NCBI GenBank assembly: GCA_963971285.1
Contig: OZ020260.1
Coordinates: forward strand, 10,202,798 to 10,266,797
Direction of reading: 5' to 3'
DNA: 64,000 nt
Source of the DNA: Astropecten irregularis
Lineage: Eukaryota; Echinodermata; Asteroidea; Paxillosida; Astropectinidae
The notes beneath the pieces were generated by a model. The model saw only the letters and a list, made by a program, of their open reading frames with translations. It ran no database searches and was not told the DNA's origin. Positions 37,413 to 52,400 of this stretch are shown in pieces (the stretch's first letter is position 1; the number at the start of each line of letters is the position of its first letter). The translations under genes were made by a program, and so were the position numbers.

Positions 37413-40400
37413 ATGCAAGCAGTCATGTCGTTTGATGAGGTAGCCGGCGTGGTTCCTTCCACCATCACCTGGCGTGAGCCGGTGGAGGTGGGCCAGGTGC
37501 GAGGAGGGGAGACCGGAACGAGCGGGGCGTCCACGGGATCACCACGGGGCAGGGAATCACCTGCGCACGGTGGACATCTCTCGGACGGAGACACACCTGC
37601 CACAGGTAAAGCCCACTCGCGCTCTCGGTATTACTCTGGTGGCTCGCCGGGCCATGGATACACTGAACTCACATCAAGCAGCTCCAGTCCAAATCTGGCT
37701 GTCAGGGATCAGGATCCAGTCGTTAGCTTCACGGAAACCACGCAAATCATTGGAAAACAAGCGAGATTGCAAGAGAAACCGATCTGTGTTCCTGTGTCGG
37801 AATCTGGAATGAAGCCTTTGGTAACTGATGGAGTGTCACCGGGAAGCCCACAAACATCTCGTCAAACCATCCGGTCAAGAGCTAGACCCAGAAGATCAGA
37901 CGAGGTACGTTCATCAAGATAACGTTTTCATTCAGTTACTGACAAAAAATGAACTGTGCTTCAATGTGGGCCTACCGTTATTCTGGACTGTTGTTGATAA
38001 ATTAAAATGCAGAATACTTTCATAATTTACATTTTTATCCTTGGCGTCTAGTAATTCACCTTCATGCCATTTTTCTTGTTTTATTAGTTTTTAACATAAG
38101 AAAATAGTCTGGCATTACTTTTTTACAAAGTTCTGTAAAATTTGTTATCACCGTTTTCTATCTCCACAAATAGGCCTAGTGACTCTTACTCTTAGTGGAT
38201 AGTGACACTTTTTCTTTGATGTTTGCGTGCAGCCACCTACAACTCAATTATGAGACATTTTTTTCAACATATTCAATGACACGGCCGCCGCAGACACTGT
38301 ACACATAATTACCGTGGCAAAGTTGTACGAGCTGTAGCCACAGCTCGTACAACTAGCTGGATGAGTACCTGTCATGACATCACATCCCCAAAAAAGATTG
38401 ACGTACAGCACCCGCCACGGCAGTTAATGGTCAATGGTTGAATAAGCGCGACTTTTGAATATTTAATTATCCTTTATCATTTATAATTTCCCTATATGCC
38501 TATTAAATATTAGTGGCTGAAATTTGACAGGATTTGTCACCAATTTAGTGTAATACACAAGCAAATAAATTGATCAATTGTCTTTTTCTTAAAGAGAATT
38601 ATGACCCCACTGGACTAGGGCTTTAACATTAATTATTGGCACTGCACTGTAAATTTAATTTGGGTATTTACGGTCATACTTTAGAAAAGGGAGTACAGAG
38701 CTCTCCACAGTTACTACACCAGGGGCCGATTTCATAAAACTTATGAGACGTTGCAGAGATCCATTTCACCAAACACGTCGCAGGGGCGATACATTTAATA
38801 TCCACTTCAAATGGCTCATTTGATGTTCTTTAACGAGGCTAGCTTTTGTATTTCTACGACTGTTTGCTGCAGTTTAAGTACTTGATTCCAGATAACAGCC
38901 GCAGAAGCGCGTCTAATAGTTGGCTGGTGCGCGCCCAGATCGTCCAAAATACGCGCAAACGTGAATACATAAATTAAACAACTAAAAAAAGTAATATATT
39001 GCGTACCATTAGTAGGCCTACGGGATAATTTTTTTCGCCGCTGAAATTCATGTAGGCCTACAAGTAGTTCAGGGTTGTTCTTCACTAAGACAAATCTCTC
39101 AATAACATTATTTCTAAATACCAATGACGCGTTTTCCGTTCCATTAGCTGCCGCATCGATGCCAATTTTCTTGTATTTTTGTGTGTTTTTTTGCAAAATA
39201 GCTAAAACAACCCAGAGACACATCTTAACTTGCGACATGTTTCACACCGTTGCCAAGTTTTGTGAAATGGATGGGCGATGCATCGTAATATTGCGACGTG
39301 TTACACATCGCATTTTGATTTGCGACGCGTCACAGAGCTTTATGAAATCGGCCCCAGGTCTTATATAGGATCATCATTTAATTAAACAATGAACAAATTC
39401 TTCTCTCTTACATGTATGTAAAAACAAGAAAATATCATGACCAAGGATATACTGCCTCCCATACCTTTTCATTTTCAATAATGCCAAATGTTTCATTTTA
39501 CGAGATACATCTGAGCAAAGGTTTGGGGCTGAAACATTCCCATGTTATATCCATCAAGGATAATTGACATTTAATGTAAGCCGAAAGTGAATTAATATTT
39601 GGGAAGCTATTTTATGAATATTGATGATTGATGATTGATAGCTATTTTAATAAGAATGACATCCGTGAATGTAGGTGGGTATACACTGCCATAAAGTACC
39701 TGACTTTGGAAGACTTAAATTGTTTCACAGGCTTTAACCTTTTTTTAATTCTTTTTCTTGAGAAAGTTATTTCCCCTTAATTAAAGGTAGTATCATTCTT
39801 TGCTAAGAAACCCAAACAGAAATGTTGACAGATTTACGTATAACTTACAGGGTATGAAGATGGTGGTGGTAAAAACATACCGTTAAAGATTTTCCGCCCG
39901 AAATGGTGTATTTATCCAGAAATTAGTAAAACAACAACCAAAAATCTTTTTGATCTTCAAAAATAAAAGAGAAAAGACTTAAAAAATACCGTGGCTGTTT
40001 TTCACTGTTTTCTCAAAACGTGGGCACCTTAAGTTATGGGACTGAAATTTTCACAGTTGAATGTTACTGTATCTTGCTTGATAATTATGCCCATGAATCA
40101 GTATTTCTTTGATGAAAATCAAAGTATGATACAAAAAATGAAACATGAGCACGTCTGGCATGTAAGGCCTGAACCCTTAGCAATGTTGGTGTTGAAACTT
40201 GCGCATTATTTTACTGAGCACTCAATTTGCATATAAATTTATATTGTTTTGTGCTGAAACTTTCAATTATCAATTCTATGTCTTTGGTGGTAATTTGACA
40301 TATCGGCTATGATCCTGATGATAATTTTGGTGTATTTTTCTTGCAGCCTGCTCCATTTCTCAGTGTTGACAATTTACCAGTGGACAAGGTTATTGTTGGT

Positions 40401-43400
40401 GAGTACTAAATGTCATCATTATGTAGAGACCAATTATGTAGGGACCAATCTTTAAAACTTCCAACCAAGCTTGCATTTTCAATTTGATAACAGTATTGTC
40501 TGAATGATCATGAAAATAGAATATCACAGAAAGGCACAAATTTTACAGGCACAATTGGAGTGTTTTTTTTTCCTTTCCTGCTTTTTTTCCCAAAGATTAT
40601 TTAGTTGGAAAAAAAAAAAAATTCTGCAACCATCCAGTATCAACATTGTGTCAAAAACAGGTCATGAAAATGTCACCAAAAGAAATTGTTGTGTTTTCTT
40701 TCTTTTTTCAGTTTAGGTTAAATATCTGCCCCCTGAAACATAGCTGACAAAAGAAACAACAGCAGAATCAATATTTTCTGACATGCATCCCTTTCATCAC
40801 CAGTGTTGACTCTGCCCACACTAGTGTTTACCAAGCAATCAAGCTGGTTCTGCATCATTCAAGCCCATGTTAGCACAAGAGTGCTTTGGTATTTATGCCT
40901 GTGTGTGTCATGTGCTCCACTGTTGTTTGGAACCCTGCTTTATGTTTAAAGAGGGACCATGCAGTGTGATGCTGTTGCTAATGAATTTTGCCTCACAGCC
41001 TCAGCATGTGAGAGTATTTTTAAGCAGTTAACCCCCATACTGAGTCTTATTTCAATCCATGCGGCTTAGTGGAGGAAAACAAAATGAGAAAAGTGACAGA
41101 TTGAATTTAAAAACTTTGATGGAGATAATAATCACAAAGATTCTCTATGTGCTTACAACTGAACTTAAATATTTATTAAAGAGGATGTTCAACACTCAAC
41201 AAACCTTGCTTAATTTTTTTAGAACTATAATCCTTAAATTACTTTACATAAGAAAAAACCTAAATTTTCATTAAAAGAAAAGGCTCACATATCTGACATC
41301 ACAAAATCACAGATTTGTCTGCTGCCACCATTGAGGAAATTCAGACAATCTCAATTTTGGGATGGCTTGCCGGTTGAGCATGTTTAGAGAAAAATCATCA
41401 AAAAACACTCTCTTTCTGTGTTTAATGTGAGATAAATATTTTTTTCTCACGTCAAGTAATTTAAGGATAATAGTTCTAACAAATAAGCGAGGTTTGTTGA
41501 GTGTTGAACATCCTCTTTAAGATAACCCAAATCTTCAGGCAGTTCATTTTTATGAGGCTTTTAAGTATCAGGTGTGATTTTGATGGGCAGAGCATAGTGC
41601 AATAGAGATATTGCCCCCAGGGTGTGATAATGATGTTTGTATGAATGGTTCATGCAATCATTAACCAACAGTAGTTAAATACCTGAACCTCCTCATAAAT
41701 CCCCATGGGTAAATTGCCCATTATTGCAGCTTCAGAGAATAACTGTCCATAATGTGTGCAATAAATCATTTCTGATCACATTCATGAGTACAAAGAATTA
41801 TTACCATGCATATTTCTGAGTTCTGACAGCATGTGTATATATATTTGCATATTGTTCATTTCTCTGCTAATTATATATTCTTTGTTACAGTTTCTGGAAT
41901 ATCAGTTAAATATCAACCTGTTACGATTTTGGATTGTCATAAAGGAATATAGTTGAATTGTATTTTATATGAGAGTAATCATTCTAGTTTTGATTAATGA
42001 TGCTCTTTTGGTTTGTTCAATGTTTGCAGAGGGCAAACAGCACTCCAAATCTCGACAATCTGAATCTCGGAAGCTGACATCATCTACCAGTAAGAAACGG
42101 CCAGATACCCTTCTGAATGGCACAGGGCGTAAGACTCGTTCCCCACCCCAGTCAGCATATACCTCTCCACTGCCCAGGTCACCATCAAGGGCACAATCTA
42201 GAGGCACTCCCAGTAACACACCCTACAACTACAATTCATTCTTCACACACAAGTAAGTTCAGAAAAGTGGTATTCCAGAGGTCACTGGTTCGAATCTCGC
42301 TCCAGTAAATTTTTCTTCATAAATTCACTTTTCATTGAATTAAAAATCAGTCATTTTCCCTTGTGGTTATTTGATGATCTTATATTGATAAAAGCTATTC
42401 AATTTGGCCCCAATAAAAGAGTAGGAAAATTTGAAGTGACCACTTCAAAATTTTGGTGGCCACTTGCTCATCTGTAAAGCATTATCAGCAGGTGTGAGAG
42501 GAGAACAAAATGTGTAAATTTGCCTTTCAGGGTTAGCTTATAATTACATATAGTAGAGAAAAAATATACCACTTCTTCTCTTGTTTTGTTCATGTACAGT
42601 AGCTCATTTTCCTCTGAATATTAAATTACATATATAGCAATGTCCCTTGTCATGCTTAATATGAAAGTTTGCCAGATTAACTATGGTTGCCAAAATGAAA
42701 ATGAAAATTTGAAGTATTCAGTGTGATGTGCAGTCGTGTGTTAAGCAGTTTTGCCTTTCATCTTTCAAAGAAAACCGACATGGCAGGCAACCCTAAGTAC
42801 ACTGTTGCCCAGCAACAGCACAACTCTTTAATCCTGCTTTTATCATCCATTGAACATTTATTAACTTGTTATACTGAAAGAGCGGCAAGCATTACTAATA
42901 TCACATGAATCCAATAATAAAGCATTGTGCATGTATCTGACAATGTATCCAGCTTGTCCATTGTGTACGAGCAGATATGAAATATTGTATTCATTGGAAA
43001 CTCACCGCAGAGTTACAGGTGTGCACAATTAGTTATTATGATGAGGTGTGTGATGATGTGTGATGATGGGCTGTGTAGGACCCTTTGATTCAATCACCTC
43101 CCGGACTGATTTTTTTATTCATTCAATTCTGTAATTGACCTAGGTACAAAAAAACAAAATTATTTTGCAGTCAAAATTGCCAGCTGTTATGAAAGTGAAT
43201 GGTGCTAAGGTTCTTTCAAAATGTACAACTAAGTAGATTAAACAAATATATATCATAATTTTATGACAAATTTGTAAAAATAAGTGGATATGGAGCACTT
43301 CTGAATTTGTGTTGGCTGTATAGGATACAGAGTGTTCGTAAAAGAAATGGAGTCTTGTTAGATTGTAAGTTGCAAGCCATCTGCCCCCCCCCCCTTTCTT

Positions 43401-46400
43401 CCAGCAAAAATATTTTAAAAAAGGAAGAGGAAACAACAATATATATGGAGGGAGAAAGACTCAAAAAAGAAGAAAAAAGAGGGGGAGAAAAAATTTGCTA
43501 GCTTTGATCGCCCCGACTTGCATCCGTCGCTATTGAATTGGTGCATTTATTTTCCACGCCCCCCTCCCCCCTTTTGGAAAATCCACTGCCCCCCCCAAAT
43601 AAAACCAGGAATATTTGGGCTGTATCTCTGTTTAATTGTTTATGGTTGTTCATATCTTTCAACCAGTTTGACTTGCACTCACTTTTATACGTGTGTCATG
43701 CAGAAATGAGATCTGGAGAAAACTCAATAATGAGGTCTAAATCAAAACTCAAAAGTGTTGGATAGAAAAATTTATCGCAAAATTAATTTTTACAAAAATA
43801 ATTGAGGGATCATTGTCGAAGAGTCAGTTGTTTAGGTTTCAACATTAAATACACGTTAATACTTAGTATGATACTATCACTTTTTAAATTATCAAATTTA
43901 AAGGTGGCACTGAAAATCATATACTGACCAATACGTCAGACAAGTAAGGCGACTATCACAAGCTGGCTTGTTCAAATAATTTAAACAAGAAAAACTTTTT
44001 GTCAGTCCAACTGTGTCTAGGGAATGATACATGTATTTCCTGAGTGTGGTGGCACATCACACTCTGTCAATAACCAAGTCATGGTTACATTTCCATTGCC
44101 GTTGGTATTTATTTCAAACTCAATAAACTGGGTTTTACTGCATTTGCCTGTTGCTGTTTGTTTTTTGACACTGTTACTCCCCTGAACTACATGTTATTTG
44201 TTTGGTCTAACTTCACACAGGCCTTGGGACCACATGAATTGGAACCAGTTTGGGTTACAAGTGTGTTTGGTCTTGGGATGTAATGGATATGAATAAGTGG
44301 TCTGCCACCTTCACTACACATTGCACGTTTGGTTCCTTGTTGAAGCTTAAACATGGAATTAGGCCTATAATACTTTATATAACACCTTAGTAGATCCTTG
44401 TCATTTGATTGGAGGATTGTATGTCACGTGATATTTGATAAATAGACCAATTCATGGCTTACGTCACAACCATTGAAATTTGTTTCATCCACCGTGCATT
44501 TTTGGTTCCATCCGATTTGTACCATTGCACGCCAGGGACTCTAATACGTGATTGGTCAAGCGGCGTTCCATTAATTTGTCACTGCGTGCGCGCGTACGCG
44601 TTGGTGTGCAACACGCGTTACTGTAATAAGAGCATAATAGTTTGCCAAGATTTTAAGCTTTTTTTGTCTCGCTAACTCTTAAAATGTTATCCTCCAATCA
44701 AAATCAAATGACAAAGATCTACTTAGATGTTATACATGTATATAAAACAAATAATGAATGTTTCACATTCGTAGAATGGGAAAAAAAATTTCATTCGGTG
44801 ACAGATGAACTGTTCCATTCCACTCGGCTTCGCCTCGTGAAATGGAACAGACCATCTGTCACCTCATGAAATTATTTTTACCATTCCACTCATAAACATT
44901 CATTATTTGTATATAATAATTCACATTATATGCACATGTATAAAACTTGCCATGAAAACAAATGAGGACAATGTTATAAATTTATACCTTCAAATTAGCA
45001 ATGCTCAAGTCTGTTCATATTTCACACGCAGTCATTAACCTGTTTTTAGTTGCTACTAGATTTTAGGGGAAATTAACCAAAAGTAAGCATAAATATACTA
45101 TCACACTTTGGTAAAGGTGATGGTATAGCCTTGTCTATTCATAATTTGATTTGTCATAGAAACAAACCTGTGGAATTTTCAGTTGAATGGATCATTTGAA
45201 ACAGTAGAAAACAGTTGCAAATTGTTACAAAATTGTAAGGTAATTGTAATAATGAGGTTCAATCTCTGAGATCAAAACTGTTTCAGTTTATGATTTTCTT
45301 TGTCCCATAAATCAGGTTGCTCCTCACACTATGTAATCAACATAATTTGTACAAATTGGTCTTTGCATTATCATCTGCAGGAGTTCAGCATTCTTAGCTG
45401 GCCCTCCTAACCTGTGGTCCATGGGTAACAAGTACTGGCCCCAGCATGGCACCCCTAATGATCGGCAGAAGCTTGCTCCACTACCTCAGAGCCTAGCTGC
45501 CGAGATGCTAGCCCCCAAACCAAACACTCAAGTCTCCCAGCCCTTCAAGCATGACACAGAAGCAGAGGCACCAGTTGTGAGTAGCCAATTTGGTATTGCC
45601 TTGGGTCGAATTCAGAAAAATTGTGACTTACATGTACTATCAATTGTAACTCGAGTTACAATCGATCATAGCGCTTCGTGAAATTGACCCCAGGATTGTT
45701 AAATCCCTGTAACTAGTGGAATATTCCTGTTTGCTCTGTGTGAATACCCAAATTTGAATGATGCCCATATCCATCATCAATACCATTGAGCTTGGCCATA
45801 AATAATATTCGAGGTGATCTACTGACCCCCAAGACAACTCAAGTTATGTTTTGAGGAACTAATTCAAGCACAGCCATACAGACATTCCATAACATCCCTG
45901 ACCCTTGCTGAGGCACATATCAACAAAAATGATATCCCGTACCAAATTTCAAGCAAGTGTCAAATAATCCTGTGGCTTTTGTTGGTGATAAATTTTGCAA
46001 CTTTTGCATTGGACATTGCATGGTATTAAAGAGACAGGCAATTAATAATCTGCAGATTTTTCCCCCTTGTGTTATTTTTTTAACACTACATTAGCTCATA
46101 GTATCCATGAACAAAGAGTTTGAGAAAATATGTCTGGTATTCTCACTTGAGGAACCTTTGAGCTTTCTTAAGATCTGACATTCTAAGCTAAAGCTTATCC
46201 TTTGTACATTCATCTCCTATCGGCACAAAGCTGCCATGTCTTCAGAACACTCTAACTTAAGCCAGACATGACAAAATCCTAATCAAAATGCCTCAATCAG
46301 ACTGTTAAGGAAGCCCTTTGCTTGGAGGCAAGGACCATGTAAAACTGTAGCCTCTATGGCACATGGAGAACCTCAGGTGTGAAACTAAGTCCTTGTAATA

Positions 46401-49400
46401 CTCTTAACTCTGTTATTTCCTGATTTATCTTGACTCCCATTTACATTGGCTTTGAAATGTTAAACCTGTCGCTGAATATCTGTGCATTTGGCAATCACCT
46501 TGATGTGACGAGAAGGGATTAATTTCAGAGTGGAATTCTTTCCTTTCACTTTGGCAATGTTCCCATTTGATCATATTAGCAGCCAGTAGTAATTATGTCT
46601 TATGTACTTGGTCACAGGATCGGCCAGTGTCACCCAGTCAAGACCTGAAGGAACGTACCATTTATGCTTTGAGGGAGGTCACCAGGGCACTGAATAAGCA
46701 ACAGGATCCTCCACAGAGCAGACGAGGTGGAAGACTACTCAAGGGAAGGTAATTAATCAGCAATGAACCTTCCATAGTACATCAAGCTTAGGAATGATTG
46801 TTGGAACAATTTGTGACACGCCCCTAGCTATTAAACCACAGTACAATGTCTGCTGGAGTGACCCATCCGACATCCACTGAATACAGTACAATGAACACAG
46901 ACACGGACCAACAGGATAAAATTGACTTCGCATCATCCTGTTCTTCAGTTGCCTGATGAAGGCTAGTAGTTCCAGCAGCTGGAATTTTCAATTTGTGACA
47001 TATTGTCAGTATGTGACAGTGTCCCTAGTAATGTCAGTTGTTACTTTTGAGTCCTAAATGTTGCTGGAAGTACCAGCTGAATGTACAAAGATTTATTGCA
47101 TTCTGATGTGAAGAATAATTGTGAGACGGAGCCAGTCTATTTGGAAGACAAGTTTTACAAAGCGTGTCCCATCTTCATGGATGTTGGTGGATGGACCCAC
47201 AAATGTTATTCTCATGAAAGTCCTAATTGCAAGTACATGCAATTGGCAAAGCCCAGGAAGTAATTAGAATTAAACAATGACACTGAATTCCCTATTTAAC
47301 ATTATCTTTAATACTTTTTCAAATGTTATTTGTGACCCAATGCAGCAAATTGAGGTAAATCCCCCAGATTTGAATTTTGGAGTTGTATACACTACTAGAA
47401 GGAATAATTCAAGGGCTTTCCAATGATACCAAAATTATTTTCATATCTTATTCCATTCCAAAGTTATGACCTGATAAAGAGAACACCGCTATGCTCAGAC
47501 TCAGAAAATACTTTTCGAGAAAAAAGACTACAAAGATTTTACACACACAGCGCGTGTCGCTGTGCTATAGTGACTGACTGTTTTACGTTGGTCTGTGTGT
47601 GAGAATAACGGATCACAACAGCAACTTTGCCGGGGGTCTGTGACTGTGCAAGATGAGATGTTTCCTTGAAAATAATTATTCTAAAAATGACTTTTATGTT
47701 GTCATAACATTTATCTTGATTGACTTTTTCATTTAGCTCTGAACCATGTCAGAAAACTTCAAACGAGTTGTTGATTTTTGCATGATTTAAGCGTGGGAAT
47801 TTTTGTTAACATCATCTGTGGCTGTGCAGTGATTATAGTCAGCACATAGTGACTGCTTTACGTTGTGTGTCAGTGTGTGTGCGAATTATGGATCATAACA
47901 TCAACATTGCCGATTATCGATCGAGGGTCTTTGACTGCAAGTTAAGTTGTTTCCAGGAAAATAATGAGTTTCAAAAGGACTTCATGCAGTCCGAACGTCT
48001 TTCTTACCCTTGTCATTTAGATCCGAACCATGTCAGAAAACATCAAACCAGTTGTTCATTTTAGCGTAGGAATTTTTGTCAACGTTACCTGTGCAGCGAT
48101 ACAGTAGGCTAGTTAGCAATACATTTTCCTTGGTTTTACAACCCAAAACAAGCCGTGAAATTTGACAAAAGAACACAAATAAGAATGACAATTACTGTAG
48201 TCAAAATTCGGAAATCTATTAGAACCCCAAAATTCAGGGTAACCTTGCAAATCCGAACAGTATTCCAACGCTATAAACACGGCAGACATTGCAATGTTGT
48301 CGTGTTAGAACGGCACTTTTCTACTGTAGTCTACACCGTATACAGTGTACATTGAATACAGTTTATGCACACGTATACACATACACACTGTACACTGTAC
48401 ATGTATGCACTGAACGAATGTCGCTTAGCGACTGTGGCGCTCTACGCGCACAGAGATTGGCCGAGCGCTGTGCGCGTCACATATCTAGGTAAACGGTACG
48501 CGCAGCGGTCCAATCAGAGAGATGTATTTGAATGACGCGGGACCTGGCCGCGAACTAGACGATGTGATTTCGCTTCGCTTACAATGTTTTGTTTACAAAC
48601 TTCAGCGGATTGATATGGAGTAAAGGTGTTCCTGGGGATGATGTCATTGCTATTAATAGAAAGACGGGTCAACGCTCGTTTCAATGATACCACATACACC
48701 TCACAGGCATAAACAGATCAGTATGAATACGCGCTGTGAATAACGTCAGATTTTGATAGATTTTCTTTAGTTTTTGTAAAAGAAGACAGAAACACACTGC
48801 AAACATGTTCTAGAAAACCTCCTTTTTACCCAATTTCCTTACATTTCTTTGACATAATTATCAACACTGTGAATCTTTGATACTTTTCCTATCCAAAAAT
48901 ACAAAAAATCAAAAATCGATGTTGGAGACATTTTTTGCGATTCGACAACTTCAGACGCCGATAACTCCAAACTGACTTTTGGGGGATTTACCTCATTTCG
49001 CTCCATTGGGTCACATTTTCACATTAAAAAGAATCATTGCACAATTTCATAGAGCGCTGTAATCATCACGTTGTAGAAAGCCTTTGAACATTGTGTCAAA
49101 TTTGAATACCATCAATTTGTATTTGATGTTTCTTTGTCAGGTTGAAGCCATTACACACATTCAAACTTGCTGGACCTGCTATTGAAAACTGCCAGGGAAT
49201 CAAGCCAGGTAAGGCAGTTTCTTGGCTGTAGATCTTTGATATTAATAACTTTGGTTTCATCATTTAACACAATGAAAAAATAATTCTCAAAAAGGAGAGA
49301 CCAAGTTTTTGGTCAGCTTCCTTTTTGTAACCATTGGCAGATATTACCAGGTAAACTTTATACAAAATATTTCCTGGGTACCAGGCACAATCAACCAGTT

Positions 49401-52400
49401 ACCAACACTTCTTTTCAACGTTTTTTAAACATCCTGTGCAAATTGTGATTAGGCCTACATGTTTATGCTTTGTATTGATGGCTCTTCATGGTTCCTGCCA
49501 TCTTGGTTGGCAATTATTCAAGCTATATATTTCAAAAGAACGGTTTACCGACAATACTGAGCCTTACTCACTATTCATACAAATGTATAATGATTTCAAA
49601 CTTGCGCTTCTACATATTGATTACTCTGACTGGGCTTTTATTCTGGTTTGCATGTTGTCAATGTCATGAAGCAGTGGCAGTCAGTTGTCTGACAATTATT
49701 TTCAATGCAAAATTTGCAGAGGAAGGAGATCACGGGCCCAGTGACAGTCGCATGCTACAACGCAAACGAGAACTGCTGAGCATGCTCCCGCCCGATATTT
49801 TCCAGCCTCGACCGACGACCGGAGAGTCCATTCATCGTACATCCATCGTCTCTGAACTGTCCATCGACGGAGAGAAGGAAGTTGAAGATGAAGTCCGGTA
49901 GGTTTTGAATCTTCTTTGTTTTTTCTTGCAACAGAATCAGTCTTGTTGGATGCCATATGTACAGAGAAATACATGGTGAATATGGTTATAATATCTGAAT
50001 AAAGTAATAACTGTTTGAAGTAACTTAAATGTACCTTTAGTAACCTGATGATGTCAGTTGCATTTCAATTTCCAGGATTTTTCTGGTTTTGAAGTTTTGA
50101 AGTCTACTTCACATTGTGCTCAGCATGGCAATTTAACTCAAGTATTGTTCGTTTTATTTTGTCAAACAGAGAAATTGAAGGCAGAACTGAGGACCAAATT
50201 TCAAGCCAGGTGCTCTCTGGTGCACCCATGCCTCCAAATAGTCTAGCCAGCCTCTCAGATATCAATGATGCCTCCTACCTCCAAGATGCCCTTACTAGCC
50301 ATATCGACATCCCACAGTCAGGCTCTGACAATGGAGCAGCGAATGATTCTCAGGAAAATAGCAGTGATGTCCAAGATGACAGAAGTAGAGGCCACCAGAT
50401 CTCAGAAGCCTACGCAACCAGTTATGAGAGTGGCAGCAAGATTGATCTCAGCAGCCAGCAGGTCGAGGATTCGACTGCCCCAGGAGAGCCTTCTACGATG
50501 GTAGAGAAGGCTGAAGCTGAGGAGGATGGATCTGTCAAGGAAGAGGTCAAAGCTACCATGAGTGACTACATGAACGAAGGAGGGGCTGCCAGAGTGCTCA
50601 GTGACATGGTTGAAAGAGTAACCAACAGCGCCAAGAAGAGCACGGTTGAAGAAGATCCCAACTTGGATCAGAAGTATGATAGCTATTTTGGCGATGCAGA
50701 GACAAGATCTGAGACACCAACGAGTAGGACTGGAAGCAGCACCCTGATGAGGCGGCGGAGCTCAATGGATGACATTGAGATGGATCAGGCGAGCTGTGAG
50801 CTGACAGACATGGTGTCGGAAGATGGTTTGGGAGAAGATGGGAGTTTGAAGCAAGCTGAGAGCGAATCCAGTGACCGTGGATCTTTAAGTTCCTTAAGCA
50901 AAGCCAAAGCCACAAATCAGAACAGTAACACTGAATTCCAAAACAAAGATGCAACTACAGCTGTCACAGACCGTCCAAAAGACACTTCAGCAAACAAAAA
51001 TCTTGACAAGAATCCACCATTGGATAAAATAGTTGAAGAAAGTCACGTATCGGTAGAAAATGAAAACCAAAACAGTTCACTTTACACCTATATAGACAGT
51101 GGAGTTGTACAAAATGTACATAATTCAACTACTGATTCCAGACAAGATGTAAGCATTGATACAAACGAGGACTGCAAAAAAGAACCAGCATCAGAATTGA
51201 TACAAAATGGCATTCAGGATGATAGAGAAGAGGAAATTAGAACTGAGAGTACAGATAAAAATGAATCCTCACAGAACATCACAGAAAGTGCAACAGGCCA
51301 AGAGGTTTCTTCCATTGATGCAAAACCAGATGCGATAGCACCTGAATCTGGAGTTGAGGATCAAACAATTGGTGATTCAAGTAAAACATCAGACATGCTT
51401 AACGGGGTGAATGACGATACTTCCAGCACCCTAGTCACAATGGACGCAACTGCAAATAGCACAGATGCTGTGCCCACTTTTCAAATTGAAGTGACAGCCC
51501 CAGAATCAGATATTGCATCAGAGGCCCCAGACACATTGTCTGAGCAAGATATGGATGCAGGACACTCAACGGACACCATTGTCACCAAGGAGCAACCAAA
51601 ACCTGCTGAAACAGATGAATCTGAAATATCTACAGTGGAAGAAAGTGTCCCTGATGGCCAAAATGAAACAAATTCCGATGACTGTGACGGTGAAAGAACT
51701 GGGTTACCAGATGAAGACAATGAGAAATTAACCAGCAAGGATGACAACAGCAAGGATGCTCAAGAGGATGCAAACAATGGTTGCCATAACAATGGTTTCA
51801 GGAATGACAAAGATGAGGACGGTAGCCAAGGTGGTCAAGGGGGTTCCCACGGTAACAGCAGTGGTTCAGCCAATGGGAGTGGAGGTGGTGCAGACACCAA
51901 CGGTGAGGGTGGGAACAGGAACGATCAAACAGACCCACCTCAAGGAACAGATCATTCAGGGACACAAAGACTTTCCGAGACAACAGTTGATGCTTCTGCG
52001 GATGGAGAGAGTCAGTCTACAAGCAGAGCAATTAAAGCGGTTTCCACTTCAAACATTTTTGTAGAGGATAATATTAAGTGTGGATCATATGATGATTATG
52101 AAGATGATATACCAGACATCGACGAGCCAGTCCTCTTCTGTGGAGTGTGTGGTTTGGATGAGGACATGTGTCTGTGCCCTCACAGCACCTTCAATGAGAA
52201 ACTAGGGTCTAGAGGAGGTCGACCCTCTACAAAATCTGCTTCTGCCGTGGAATACCGAAGGTCGCAGCATTCAAATGTCACAGACAGAAGTTGCAGTGCT
52301 GTTGGCGGAATTGGCAGCAGCCGAGAAAACAAGGAACAGTTGGAGACTTGGAGGCAAGATGTAGAGATTGATGGGGAGTTGATACAGAGGCACTTGGTCC

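Noticed and set aside
50114..50169. Upstream ATG that extends the long exon of the GGCT-like gene
   Set aside because: The frame is open upstream of 50170, but a clean acceptor (TTTTGTCAAACAG) at 50169 joins exon 7 in phase; the upstream part is intronic.
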